Origin: Betaproteobacteria bacterium
Lineage (GTDB): Bacteria; Pseudomonadota; Gammaproteobacteria; Burkholderiales; Casimicrobiaceae
Length of the DNA: 64,000 nucleotides
Reading direction: 5' to 3'
Assembly (NCBI GenBank): GCA_004293675.1
Contig: READ01000009.1
Location: 1-64,000 of the forward strand
The notes under the pieces are model-generated. The model did not search any database, was not told the origin of the DNA, and was given only the letters and a program-made list of their open reading frames with translations. Position numbers and translations under genes: made by a program. Position 1 is the stretch's first letter, and every line of letters starts with the position of its first letter. This document shows positions 27,058 through 35,600 of the stretch, piece after piece.

Positions 27058-27582
27058 ATGAAATCAGGCGTTGAACAATTGACCACGTACGCGGCCTACC
27101 ACCGCGACCGTCGCAATATCGCGACCCACTTTGTTGGTGTGCCGCTGATTGTGCTGGGCGTGGTGATTTTGTTATCACGACCGACGTTCTTCGTTTTGGA
27201 TGGCGTGGCTGTGACGCCCGCCCTCGTTGGGACTCTTGCGGCGGTGATTTATTACTTCGTGCTCGATAAGTGGCTGGCAACTGCACTGACGGCGTTTTTG
27301 GTTGTATGTATTTGGATTGGCCAGCTTATCGCGCCAATGCCAACCCTCTATTGGCTTTCATGGGGTTTTGGCGTGTTTTTGACTGGCTGGGCAATTCAGT
27401 TTGTTGGCCATTACTATGAGCAAAAGAAGCCCGCATTTGTTGACGATTTGATTGGATTGATGATCGGCCCGCTCTTTGTAGCCGCTGAGCTTGCGTTTGC
27501 GATCGGACTTCGCAAACCGCTACAGGCGCAGATCGAATCAGTCGTTGGCCCCACGCTCATTCGCGCGCCTAAGGCTGCGTGA
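27058..27582 (+). CDS. DUF962 / Mpo1-like membrane protein
   Basis: Predicted 174-aa membrane protein with four to five helices. The diagnostic first block is YAAYHRDRRNIATHFVGVP, followed later by QFVGHYYEQKKPA. The His residues in these blocks match the proposed metal ligands of the yeast homologue Mpo1, an Fe(II)-dependent dioxygenase of 2-hydroxy fatty acids. Whether bacterial members do this chemistry is not established. A GGGAGG ribosome site lies 10 nt before the ATG. Confidence 0.85.
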   Translation: MKSGVEQLTTYAAYHRDRRNIATHFVGVPLIVLGVVILLSRPTFFVLDGVAVTPALVGTLAAVIYYFVLDKWLATALTAFLVVCIWIGQLIAPMPTLYWLSWGFGVFLTGWAIQFVGHYYEQKKPAFVDDLIGLMIGPLFVAAELAFAIGLRKPLQAQIESVVGPTLIRAPKAA

Positions 27583-27605
27583 CACTCGAACTTGTTTAGG
27601 AATTG

Positions 27606-28523
27606 ATGGAACCCACGCAAACCCCCGACGTCGCAATCGCAGCCATCCCGCCCGAGGTGATGGTCCCGCATGCGTTGGCGAAAATCTACGGTCAAGCCAT
27701 GACCGAGATGCCCAAGGATCTCTACATCCCGCCCGAGGCGTTGGAGATTTTTCTCGATGCGTTCGAGGGGCCGCTCGATCTGCTGCTGTATCTGATTCGT
27801 AAGCAAAACCTCAATATTCTCGACATCCCGATGGCGCAGTTGACCAAGCAATACTTGGCCTACGTTGACGCGATGAGTTCGACCAATAAGTTTGAGCTGG
27901 CGGCGGAATACCTGCTGATGGCGGCAATGTTGATCGAGATTAAATCGCGCATGCTGTTGCCGCGTCCGCCCGAGGCCGAAAAAGAAGAGATCGATCCGCG
28001 CGCCGCGTTGGTCAAACGCTTGCTGGAATACGAGCAAATGAAGCTCGCCTCAGCGGGCTTGGATGAGCTGCCACAAGCCGAGCGTGATTTCGCGATTATT
28101 CATGTGATTTTCGAAAAGCAGGCCGCAACGCGTCTGCCCGATGTTGAGCCTGAGGACTTCCGAAAGGCCTGGTCGTGGATTCTGGCGCGCGCCAAACTCA
28201 ACAAAACGCACTTGATCTCACGCGATGAGTTATCGGTGCGTTCGCACATGACGCGCTTGCTGCGGCGCTTAACGCCCGGTTTGCATGTAGAATTCAGCCA
28301 ATTGTTCGAGGAAACGGCAACGGTGCCGATTGTGGTTGTAACCTTCCTCGCGATATTGGAGTTGTCGCGCGAACGTTTGATTACGGTCGCGCAAACCGAA
28401 CCCTTCAGCCCCATTTATGTGCAGCTCGCCGGTGACGGTGGATTGATGGTTGCTTCGTCTCAGCCTGCGGTGGAAATCACCGTCAATGATGATGCAGCCG
28501 ATGACAGTGCAATCCTCCACTAA
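27606..28523 (+). CDS. scpA: Segregation and condensation protein A
   Basis: Predicted 305-aa kleisin ScpA, which joins ScpB and SMC-type ATPases in chromosome condensation. FEGPLDLLLYLIRKQNLNI is the signature N-terminal block that binds SMC, and the C-terminal winged helix follows. The ATG at 27606 is preferred over a TTG directly before it. The stop codon TAA (28521-28523) lies inside the CTAA that forms the left boundary of a MITE-like element, so the element begins exactly where the gene ends. Confidence 0.93.
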   Translation: MEPTQTPDVAIAAIPPEVMVPHALAKIYGQAMTEMPKDLYIPPEALEIFLDAFEGPLDLLLYLIRKQNLNILDIPMAQLTKQYLAYVDAMSSTNKFELAAEYLLMAAMLIEIKSRMLLPRPPEAEKEEIDPRAALVKRLLEYEQMKLASAGLDELPQAERDFAIIHVIFEKQAATRLPDVEPEDFRKAWSWILARAKLNKTHLISRDELSVRSHMTRLLRRLTPGLHVEFSQLFEETATVPIVVVTFLAILELSRERLITVAQTEPFSPIYVQLAGDGGLMVASSQPAVEITVNDDAADDSAILH

Positions 28524-28653
28524 GGAAACGCTGATTAAGTGGCTACGAGGGCGCATTGGCTGCGTTGTCGTCGAGCTCGTGTACATGCGTACACGTCACT
28601 CAACGACGCCTTGCACTGCATCCCTCTCGCCGACTTACTCAACGTTTCCCCGG
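28520..28653. mobile_element. CTAG-bounded MITE-like element, copy 2 (diverged)
   Basis: 134 bp. The left end is CTAAGGAAACGCTGATTAAG; the right end, read inverted, is CCGGGGAAACGTTGAGTAAG. The terminal CTAG has drifted to CTAA and CCGG. The interior forms a hairpin capped by GTGTAC-ATGC-GTACAC, different in sequence from the other copies but in the same place. It separates scpA from scpB, which in most genomes nearly touch. Confidence 0.72.
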
Positions 28654-28751
28654 CAACGCGCACTTCGATGATGTTCGCTGGCGCTAGTTTTTAAGAGCTT
28701 TAGCGCCAAGGGTCTGCACGCAGCCGCAGTGAGTGCTGCATCCCAAACTAA

Positions 28752-29486
28752 ATGAGTCTATTTTTGGACGAACTGACCCACGCAAAGCGCGTACTCGAAG
28801 CCGTACTTATGGCCAGCCACGAAGCGCTGCCCCTCGATGAAATCGTAAAAGTGTTTGATCCGCCCGTTCCGATGGAAACGGTGCGATTGTTGCTCGCCGA
28901 TTTAGGCGCGGAATGGAAAACGCGCGGCAGCTGTGAATTGGTGCAGGTTGCCGGTGGTTATCGTTTTCAAACGCGCGTTGAAATGCAACCGTTTCTGGAT
29001 CGCTTGTCACCAGAAAAGCCGCCGAAATATTCGCGTGCCGTTATGGAAACGCTCGCCATCATCGCTTACCGCCAACCCGCCACCCGCGGTGAAATCGAAG
29101 CGATTCGCGGTGTTGCCGTATCGACGGGCATTTTGAAGGCGCTCGAGGACCGGAGCTGGGTCGAGGTCATCGGTCACAAAGACACACCCGGTCGTCCCGC
29201 ACTCTACGCCACAACGAAACAGTTTCTCAACGACTTAAGCCTGCGCTCGCTCTCTGAGTTGCCACCGCTGGCTGAGCTTGATGCGCATCCCGCGCTTGAG
29301 CTGCCCGAGGTGCCGCAAGAGCCGATCTATCCGGAACAGGGCCGGCTCGATCACGATGCCGAACCGGTGCTTCCCGGCGAAACGCCGCTGCCCGAGAGCG
29401 CAGACGCCCAAATTTTCGAGTTGGGCGCTGCTGAAGCCCCGCCAACCGAAGTCCCACCTTCACCTCCTTCACCCACGGTGCACTAG
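28752..29486 (+). CDS. scpB: Segregation and condensation protein B
   Basis: Predicted 244-aa ScpB, with two winged-helix domains that dimerise and hold the kleisin ScpA. AKRVLEAVLMASHEALPLDEI and the block YSRAVMETLAIIAYRQP followed by TRGEIEAIRGV are family signatures. The acidic, Pro-rich C-terminal ~60 residues are an unstructured tail common in betaproteobacteria. rluB begins 3 nt after its stop. The 228-bp separation from scpA is caused mainly by the inserted repeat element. Confidence 0.92.
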   Translation: MSLFLDELTHAKRVLEAVLMASHEALPLDEIVKVFDPPVPMETVRLLLADLGAEWKTRGSCELVQVAGGYRFQTRVEMQPFLDRLSPEKPPKYSRAVMETLAIIAYRQPATRGEIEAIRGVAVSTGILKALEDRSWVEVIGHKDTPGRPALYATTKQFLNDLSLRSLSELPPLAELDAHPALELPEVPQEPIYPEQGRLDHDAEPVLPGETPLPESADAQIFELGAAEAPPTEVPPSPPSPTVH

Positions 29487-29489
29487 ACA

Positions 29490-31826
29490 ATGACTGATAA
29501 CCAAAACGACGCGGGTTCAGGAGACTTTGACGACCATGAGCCGGGCGACGTCAACGGCAACATCGATCCGGCCTACGCGCGAAAGTTGAAGCAGCAGCAA
29601 GTACGAGCCGCAGCACCCGCCGACCGTCCGCCAGCGGCTCGACGCGAGCCCCGCGCGCCGGGTGCGGCGCGTCCACCGCGCCCCGCTCGTCCGCCCCGTG
29701 CGCCGCGCTCACCCGACGGCCAGCCGAGCGTTGCACCGGTTGATGGTGGCGCTCCAATTAGCGCCGACGCCCCATTCGCGATGCCTGAGGGCACGGAACA
29801 CGCCCGGACGATTGACGCGGCTGCCCCGGCAACCGCTGCCGACGGCTCCAGTGTCCAACCCAATAGCGAAAACCATGCCGAGCCACCGCGCCTCGACGGC
29901 GGCGAAGCCCGTGGTCCGCGCCGTAACCGCCGCGGTCGCCGTGGACGTGGCGATGGCGAAGTCGGCGATGGGCGCCCACCGCGTCAACCTCGCGGTGCTT
30001 ACGCTGCAGGATTCGCAACACCTGGCACCGACGGTGCCCCCGAGCTTCCTCCCGATGCCGTTTTCGATCCAGCCTCTGCGGGCGAGATGATGGCGACTGA
30101 CGGCAGCTTTGTGCCGCACATGCCCAACCCTGGCGCGTTTGGTGATCCAGAGCGCTCCATGGATCGCAGCGGTCGGCGCGGTCGCAATCGGCAACGTCGA
30201 TTGGAGCAGGGGCCACCCGGCCGGCAATCCCGTAATCCTCGCGATCAGCGGGGTGGCGCGGTCGGTGTCGACGGTGTGGCGGTCGATCTGCCAACGTCGG
30301 GCGTTAACGAGCACGGCGAGCGCGACGGCGAACGGCTACACAAAATACTCGCGCAACAAGGCTTGGGTTCGCGTCGTGACATGGAAGCCATGATCGCCGC
30401 GGGCGAAGTTGAGGTCAACGGTCACAAAGCGCACGTTGGACAGGTCGTCAATGAGCGTGATCGCGTGCATGTCAAACGCCGCAAGATCAACGTCAAAATG
30501 GGCGACGACAATCCGCGCATCTTGATTTATCACAAGAACGCTGGCGAGATCGTCAGCCGCGATGATCCCGAGCAACGCGACACCGTGTTTGATCGCTTGC
30601 CTCGTCCAGATCACGGCAAGTGGATTGCCATCGGGCGCTTGGATTACAACACCGAAGGCTTGATGCTCTTCACGACCTACGGTGAGCTCGCCAATCGGAT
30701 GATGCATCCGAGCCACGAAGTGTTGCGCGAATACTCGGTACGTGTGCTCGGTGAGCTCACGCCTGAGCAAGAAGACGCACTCGTTGACGGCATTGAGCTC
30801 GAAGACGGCCCAGCACGCTTGCTCTCACTCGACCGGATAGATCGCGATTCGGACAGCGCCAATCATTGGTACAAGATCACGCTGCAAGAGGGCCGTAACC
30901 GCGAAGTCCGACGCATGTTTGAACACATGGGGCTCACGGTGAGTCGCTTGATTCGCACCACCTACGGCATTGTGCAGATGCCCTCGTGGTTGAAGCGCGG
31001 TCAGTTTAAGCAGCTCGACGAGGGCGACGTGTTTAACGTGCTCGAAGCCATGGGTTTGCGCTCGCGCAAGAAGCTCGAAAAGGCAGCGCGATTCGGCGGC
31101 GCACGCGGCAAGCTGCCACCCGCAGGACCGCTCGGTCCGATGCGATCAGCGACCGAACATGACGCAATCTACAACGGCTTGCCCAGCGATTCCGCAGGCG
31201 CACGCAGCCCCTTTTCGGGCAACGGCCGTGGTCGCAATCAACGCGGCGGCGGTGGCCGTATGAACGGCTTTGACGGTGGACAACCTGCCGCGCTTCAACA
31301 GCAACAGTTCCCGGGTTTTGGTGGCGCCACTGAGATGAATGCGTCGCTCCCCAATCGCAAAGTGCGTGGCAACAAACTGCGACGTGGTGCCGATGGCGAC
31401 GTCAACGGCAACGTGATGCCAGGCTTTGGCGCCCCTGGCGGCGCAAACAATCGTCGTGGCGGACAGCCCCGTCGTGGCGCACCCAACGGCCAATCGCGCC
31501 GACCCGCAGGTCGTTTCGGCGCGCCACCGAATGCGGCTCCGGTGATTGGTGAGGACGGCTTGCCCGTTCCGATGCCCGCTCGTGAATCGCGCCAACCGCG
31601 TCAGCCACGCCCACCGCGCCCGCCGCGAGCACCTCGTGCGCAGGGCGAGCAGGGTGTTGGCAATGTTGCAGCGGATGGCGGCGCAGCAGCGAACGCCGGT
31701 GAAGCAGGGCAGCGTCGCGGCCCTCGCCGTCGGCGTGGCGGACGTTCCCGTAATGGCGGAGCGCAATCCGGCGGTGACGTTGGCGCTCCACAAGCCGCAC
31801 CCAGCGGAGCGTCTGAGTCCGAATAG
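29490..31826 (+). CDS. rluB: RluB-type 23S rRNA pseudouridine synthase with long disordered tails
   Basis: Predicted 778 aa, more than twice the ~300 aa usual for RluB, which modifies U2605 of 23S rRNA. The conserved core spans about 277-530. An S4 RNA-binding domain (RLHKILAQQGLGSRRD) is followed by the catalytic GRLDYNTEGLMLFT (nucleophile Asp near 385) and GRNREVRRMF. The N-terminal ~275 and C-terminal ~245 residues are low-complexity, rich in Arg, Gly, Pro and Ala (PRPARPPRAPR, RRGGQPRRG), and predicted disordered and basic. The tails may bind RNA. It is the third gene of scpA-scpB-rluB. Confidence 0.9.
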   Translation: MTDNQNDAGSGDFDDHEPGDVNGNIDPAYARKLKQQQVRAAAPADRPPAARREPRAPGAARPPRPARPPRAPRSPDGQPSVAPVDGGAPISADAPFAMPEGTEHARTIDAAAPATAADGSSVQPNSENHAEPPRLDGGEARGPRRNRRGRRGRGDGEVGDGRPPRQPRGAYAAGFATPGTDGAPELPPDAVFDPASAGEMMATDGSFVPHMPNPGAFGDPERSMDRSGRRGRNRQRRLEQGPPGRQSRNPRDQRGGAVGVDGVAVDLPTSGVNEHGERDGERLHKILAQQGLGSRRDMEAMIAAGEVEVNGHKAHVGQVVNERDRVHVKRRKINVKMGDDNPRILIYHKNAGEIVSRDDPEQRDTVFDRLPRPDHGKWIAIGRLDYNTEGLMLFTTYGELANRMMHPSHEVLREYSVRVLGELTPEQEDALVDGIELEDGPARLLSLDRIDRDSDSANHWYKITLQEGRNREVRRMFEHMGLTVSRLIRTTYGIVQMPSWLKRGQFKQLDEGDVFNVLEAMGLRSRKKLEKAARFGGARGKLPPAGPLGPMRSATEHDAIYNGLPSDSAGARSPFSGNGRGRNQRGGGGRMNGFDGGQPAALQQQQFPGFGGATEMNASLPNRKVRGNKLRRGADGDVNGNVMPGFGAPGGANNRRGGQPRRGAPNGQSRRPAGRFGAPPNAAPVIGEDGLPVPMPARESRQPRQPRPPRPPRAPRAQGEQGVGNVAADGGAAANAGEAGQRRGPRRRRGGRSRNGGAQSGGDVGAPQAAPSGASESE

Positions 31827-31857
31827 CCTAATTAGCGCATGACGGATTCGTGGTAAA

Positions 31858-31975
31858 CGACTTTACTCATCAATGCCCTATGAAATAGGGCGTTGGTTGA
31901 ATTTAAGTGGTTTGTAGGTGAGCCGTTAATTTATGCCAAAACCCAATATTTAATTGGCTTTTGAGCGTTAAGCTG
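31858..31975. repeat. AT-rich terminal-inverted-repeat element, copy C
   Basis: 118-bp copy. Left end CGACTTTACTCATCAATGCC, right end ending GCGTTAAGCTG. The left subterminal hairpin is strong (ATGCCCTAT/ATAGGGCGT), and a second one is visible as GCCAAAACCC...TTGGC. It starts 32 nt after the rluB stop, where its first hairpin could also act as a transcription terminator. The IS3 remnant follows directly. Confidence 0.75.
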
Positions 31976-31984
31976 CTCAACCCA

Positions 31985-32330
31985 GTTGAGCTTACCCCGG
32001 TTTCCTGGGCAGACCAATCAAGGGCTGCGCTGCTGCGCTTCGAATTTCACGCTCGAGAAAAAGTTCTCTGCCGTCGCATTGTCGTAGGCGCGCTTTCGCC
32101 CCTTCTTGGTCTGTTGCACGCTAACGCACGCTAGCGCCTACGAGTTCGGTCGAGAGCGGACTCAACCGATGAGTGTGATGGACCAACCTTGCGCGCGGAC
32201 ACCGGTGCTCGATTGCCATCGCTGGCGCCGCATCATGATGCAAAGCACTCGGGTTCGCGGTAGTTGACCAGCCACGATGCGGTGTGAGTGTGCATCCATC
32301 AGCGTCGCCAGATGCAGGCATCCTTGACGC
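31985..32330 (-). pseudogene. Degraded IS3-family transposase (OrfB) remnant
   Basis: Two fragments of the IS3 DDE integrase domain are readable on the minus strand in different frames. One reads LHLATLMDAHSHRIVAGQL (about 32261-32317), matching the strand around the second catalytic Asp. The other reads KRAYDNATAENFFSSVKFE (about 32036-32095), the classic block holding the catalytic Glu. It then stops, and a probable IS end (GGAAACCGGGGTAAGCTCA on the minus strand) follows. Frameshifts and missing parts make it non-functional. The rest of the gap up to 32630 has no other feature I can support. Confidence 0.72.
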
Positions 32331-32630
32331 GCGTTTCGTTCAGAACTGAAGCGAAAATAGCCTCGTGACAGCCTGAGGCAGCAAAATGGATTGAAGCGCC
32401 GCTTGAGCGCCAAATGCCTGGAGGGGCGAGATGGGCATAAAAATACGCGGGGATTCCGACGCTTCGGCAAACGTGACGGTCATCGACTCTCGCATCGCAC
32501 TGTCGGACGCATCCACGCGTGCCCCCCCTCAGACGCCGACGCTAGACCGGCACGCAAGCTCTGTTTCTCTTTCAACCGCCGCGCCGCATATTTCGCCGCG
32601 CGTTCCTACTATGTCAAGTCGAGGTTAATC

Positions 32631-35600
32631 GTGATTGGTTTTTGTAAACGTGCGAGCCGCGTGTTGGCTTTTGGAGTTGCTGCTGGGCTGATTGGCTTTT
32701 CGGGGAGCGTGGCGGCGGCGGCGCTTACCTCTGGCAACGTTGTTGTCTACCGAACTGGCGGGAGCCTCAATCCAGCGACGGCAGCCGGCAGCGCACTGGC
32801 GACTTTTGGAAATCCGGTATTCCTGGACGAATACACCCCGGCTGGCGGGTACGTTCAGTCTTTAGCGATGCCGATCGGGGTCGTCGGTTCGAATCAGCCG
32901 CTGTTCGGGGGTGCCAGGAGCGCGAATAACGCTCAGGAAGGATTCCTGACTCGTTCCGCCAACAAGTTCTGCCTTGCGGTGCCCGGCTCCTCGTCGAACT
33001 CAGCGAACGCTCCTCACGTGATTGCCAGAGTCTCGGGCGCGGGGACCATCAACACGACCACATCCGACGGGGTGACTTCGATCCTTAAGGGCGTGGCCAC
33101 CGCCGACTGTAATTCGTTCTGGACTACCAGCGTGAGCGACGGTGTGCGCTACGTCGCTTCGCTGGGCGCGCCGACATCGAGCTCGATCTCATCCACACCA
33201 GGGGCGATGAGAGCCTTGGACGTTTATGGCGGACAGCTGTTCGCCACCACCAATTCGTCGCCCATCACAGGGATCAGTGCATTCGGTTCGTTGCTGCCTA
33301 CGACCACCGCCACCCTAACTCTTCTGAGCGGATTCACTTCCCCTACGACACCTGTGTCGCAGCCTTATGGCTTCTTCTTCGCGAAGCTCGATGGCAGTTC
33401 GGCCGGTTTTGACACGCTGTACGTGGCTGACAGCAACAAGGGAATTGTCAAGTTCGCGCTATCAAACGGAACATGGACGCAAGTTGGCACGCCGATCTTC
33501 ACGACTGGCGACACTTATCGCGGGCTTACAGGTACGGCGTCCGGAACCACTGTGACGCTTTTCGCGGTGAAGGGAAGTTCCTCCGATATCGCGGGCGCGG
33601 GTGGTGGAGTTCTAGTCAAGGTCGTCGACACCACTGGATACAACAGTGCGTTTAACTTCGCGCTCCCCGCGGCACTGACGACCCTCACGCCGATTGCTAC
33701 GGCTGCCACCAATACGACGTTTCGCGGAGTAGCGCTCGCCCCCGAATCGCCCCAAGTAACTGTCTCGATTTCGGGAGCCGCCAATGGAACCATCAGCCCA
33801 TCAGGAACCGTAGCGGCTGACTTTGGCGCTGGATCGGAGTTCTCGGTCACACCTGGCTTCGGTTATGTGGCCGATATGAGCGACTCATCATGCGGAGGTA
33901 TCCTGAACGGCCTCACGTACAAGACCGATCCGGTGACCGCGAATTGCACGGTTATTGCCAAGTTCGTGCTCCCGGCGCGCACAGTCACGGCGACCGCCTC
34001 CGGCAACGGTACGATCAGTCCTCCGAGCAGGAGCGTCCAGGACGGCGCAACTACGCAGTTCACTGTGACGCCCAACGCCGGCCATTACGCGACGATGGGC
34101 GGCAGCTGCCCGGCCGGAACGCTTGTGAGCAATACATACACCACTGGCGCTATCACGGCAGACTGTGGCGTCAGTGCAACGTTCAGCATCAATCAGTACA
34201 ACGTGACGTCCTCTGCTGGCGCCAATGGCTCTATCGCCCCTGCTACGACGCAGACGGTCAATCACGGATCGCAGCCCACGTTCGCGGTGACGGCAAACAC
34301 CGGCTACTACGCAACCGTCGGCGGGTCGTGCGGCGGTTCGCTCGTCAGCAACACCGCGACCACTTACACCCTTACGGCCGATGCAGTGACCGCGCCCTGC
34401 ACTGTGGTCGCCAACTTTGCAGCGCTGCCGGTCGTTACGTCCACTGCCGTTGGCAACGGGCAAATATCGCCATTGGGATCGCAAACTGTCTCGTTGAATT
34501 CAACGCTGCAGTTCGTCATCATGCCCGACTCCGGCTACTCGGCGGTCGTGAGTGGCTGCGGCGGAAAGATGAATGCCAGCACGAACACGTTCACCACAGC
34601 GCCAGTAACTACGAACTGCACAGTCACTGCTAGCTTCGCACAGAAGAACATCCTGTTCGTGGGCAACAGCTACACCTTCGCCCGGGTCGACCCGGCGATG
34701 ACGTACAACGCGGCCAATGTGAACGACCTGACAGCCGCGTTCAATGCCGCCTACCCGAACGGCGCCAACAGTTGGCCGTTGGATGGGTCAACCTGCACCG
34801 GAGCAGCGGTGCAGGACGGCTGCTTTGAACCGCATCCGTGGGGCGGCGTGCCGGGCATCTTCAAGGCGCTGACAGCTCAGGCTGGTCTTGACTACAACGT
34901 TTCCTTGTCGACCCGAAATGCGGCGTCGCTACGTGGGCACTTTTTGAATACGGCCAACGCTGTGTGGGATCTGCGCGGCAACATCGCCAGCCAAAAGTGG
35001 GATGTGGTGATGGTGCAGGGGCAAAGTGACGAGCCATTGCCTGCGAACAAATCGAAAAACGGAAATCCGGTGCGGTTTAAGACGTACGCTAATCAAATCG
35101 CAAAGTATGTGCGTCAGGGAAATGGGCAAGCGACAGACCTAGTGACAAACGAGACCGCGATTTACTTGGCCGAGGGCTTTGGCCCTTGCGGCGGCACGGT
35201 TACTAGCTGCGGGTCCACGCAGACGATCCCGCCGAATCCAAACGCGAACCTCAGCGCTAAGGTCTATGTGATGCAGAACTGGTCTCGGCCCGACATGGTC
35301 GAGGCGCATAAGTGCACGGTGGCGGACTACACAACCACAGACGGCAGGCCGTTGGTGGATCCGACTTGTGCACCGACTACTGCCTTGCCGAACGGCAGCA
35401 ACGGCAACAATGGTGACAACTTCGTTTACTACACCGCGCAGCCAACGACGGCTCTCAACTTAAACGACATCACCAACGACATGAATAGCTCGCTCAGTTC
35501 TCTGTTGGCTGGAGGCGGACACTTTTCTGGCGTCATTCCGACCGGTAACGCGTTCCAAAAAGCGGTCGATGCGGGCGTCGTGCAGAACAGTAACTTTTAC

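Noticed and set aside
32391-32630. Upstream 80-codon extension of the SGNH protein
   Set aside because: In frame but Arg/Cys-rich with no signal peptide; the GTG at 32631 follows GAGG and starts a proper signal sequence.
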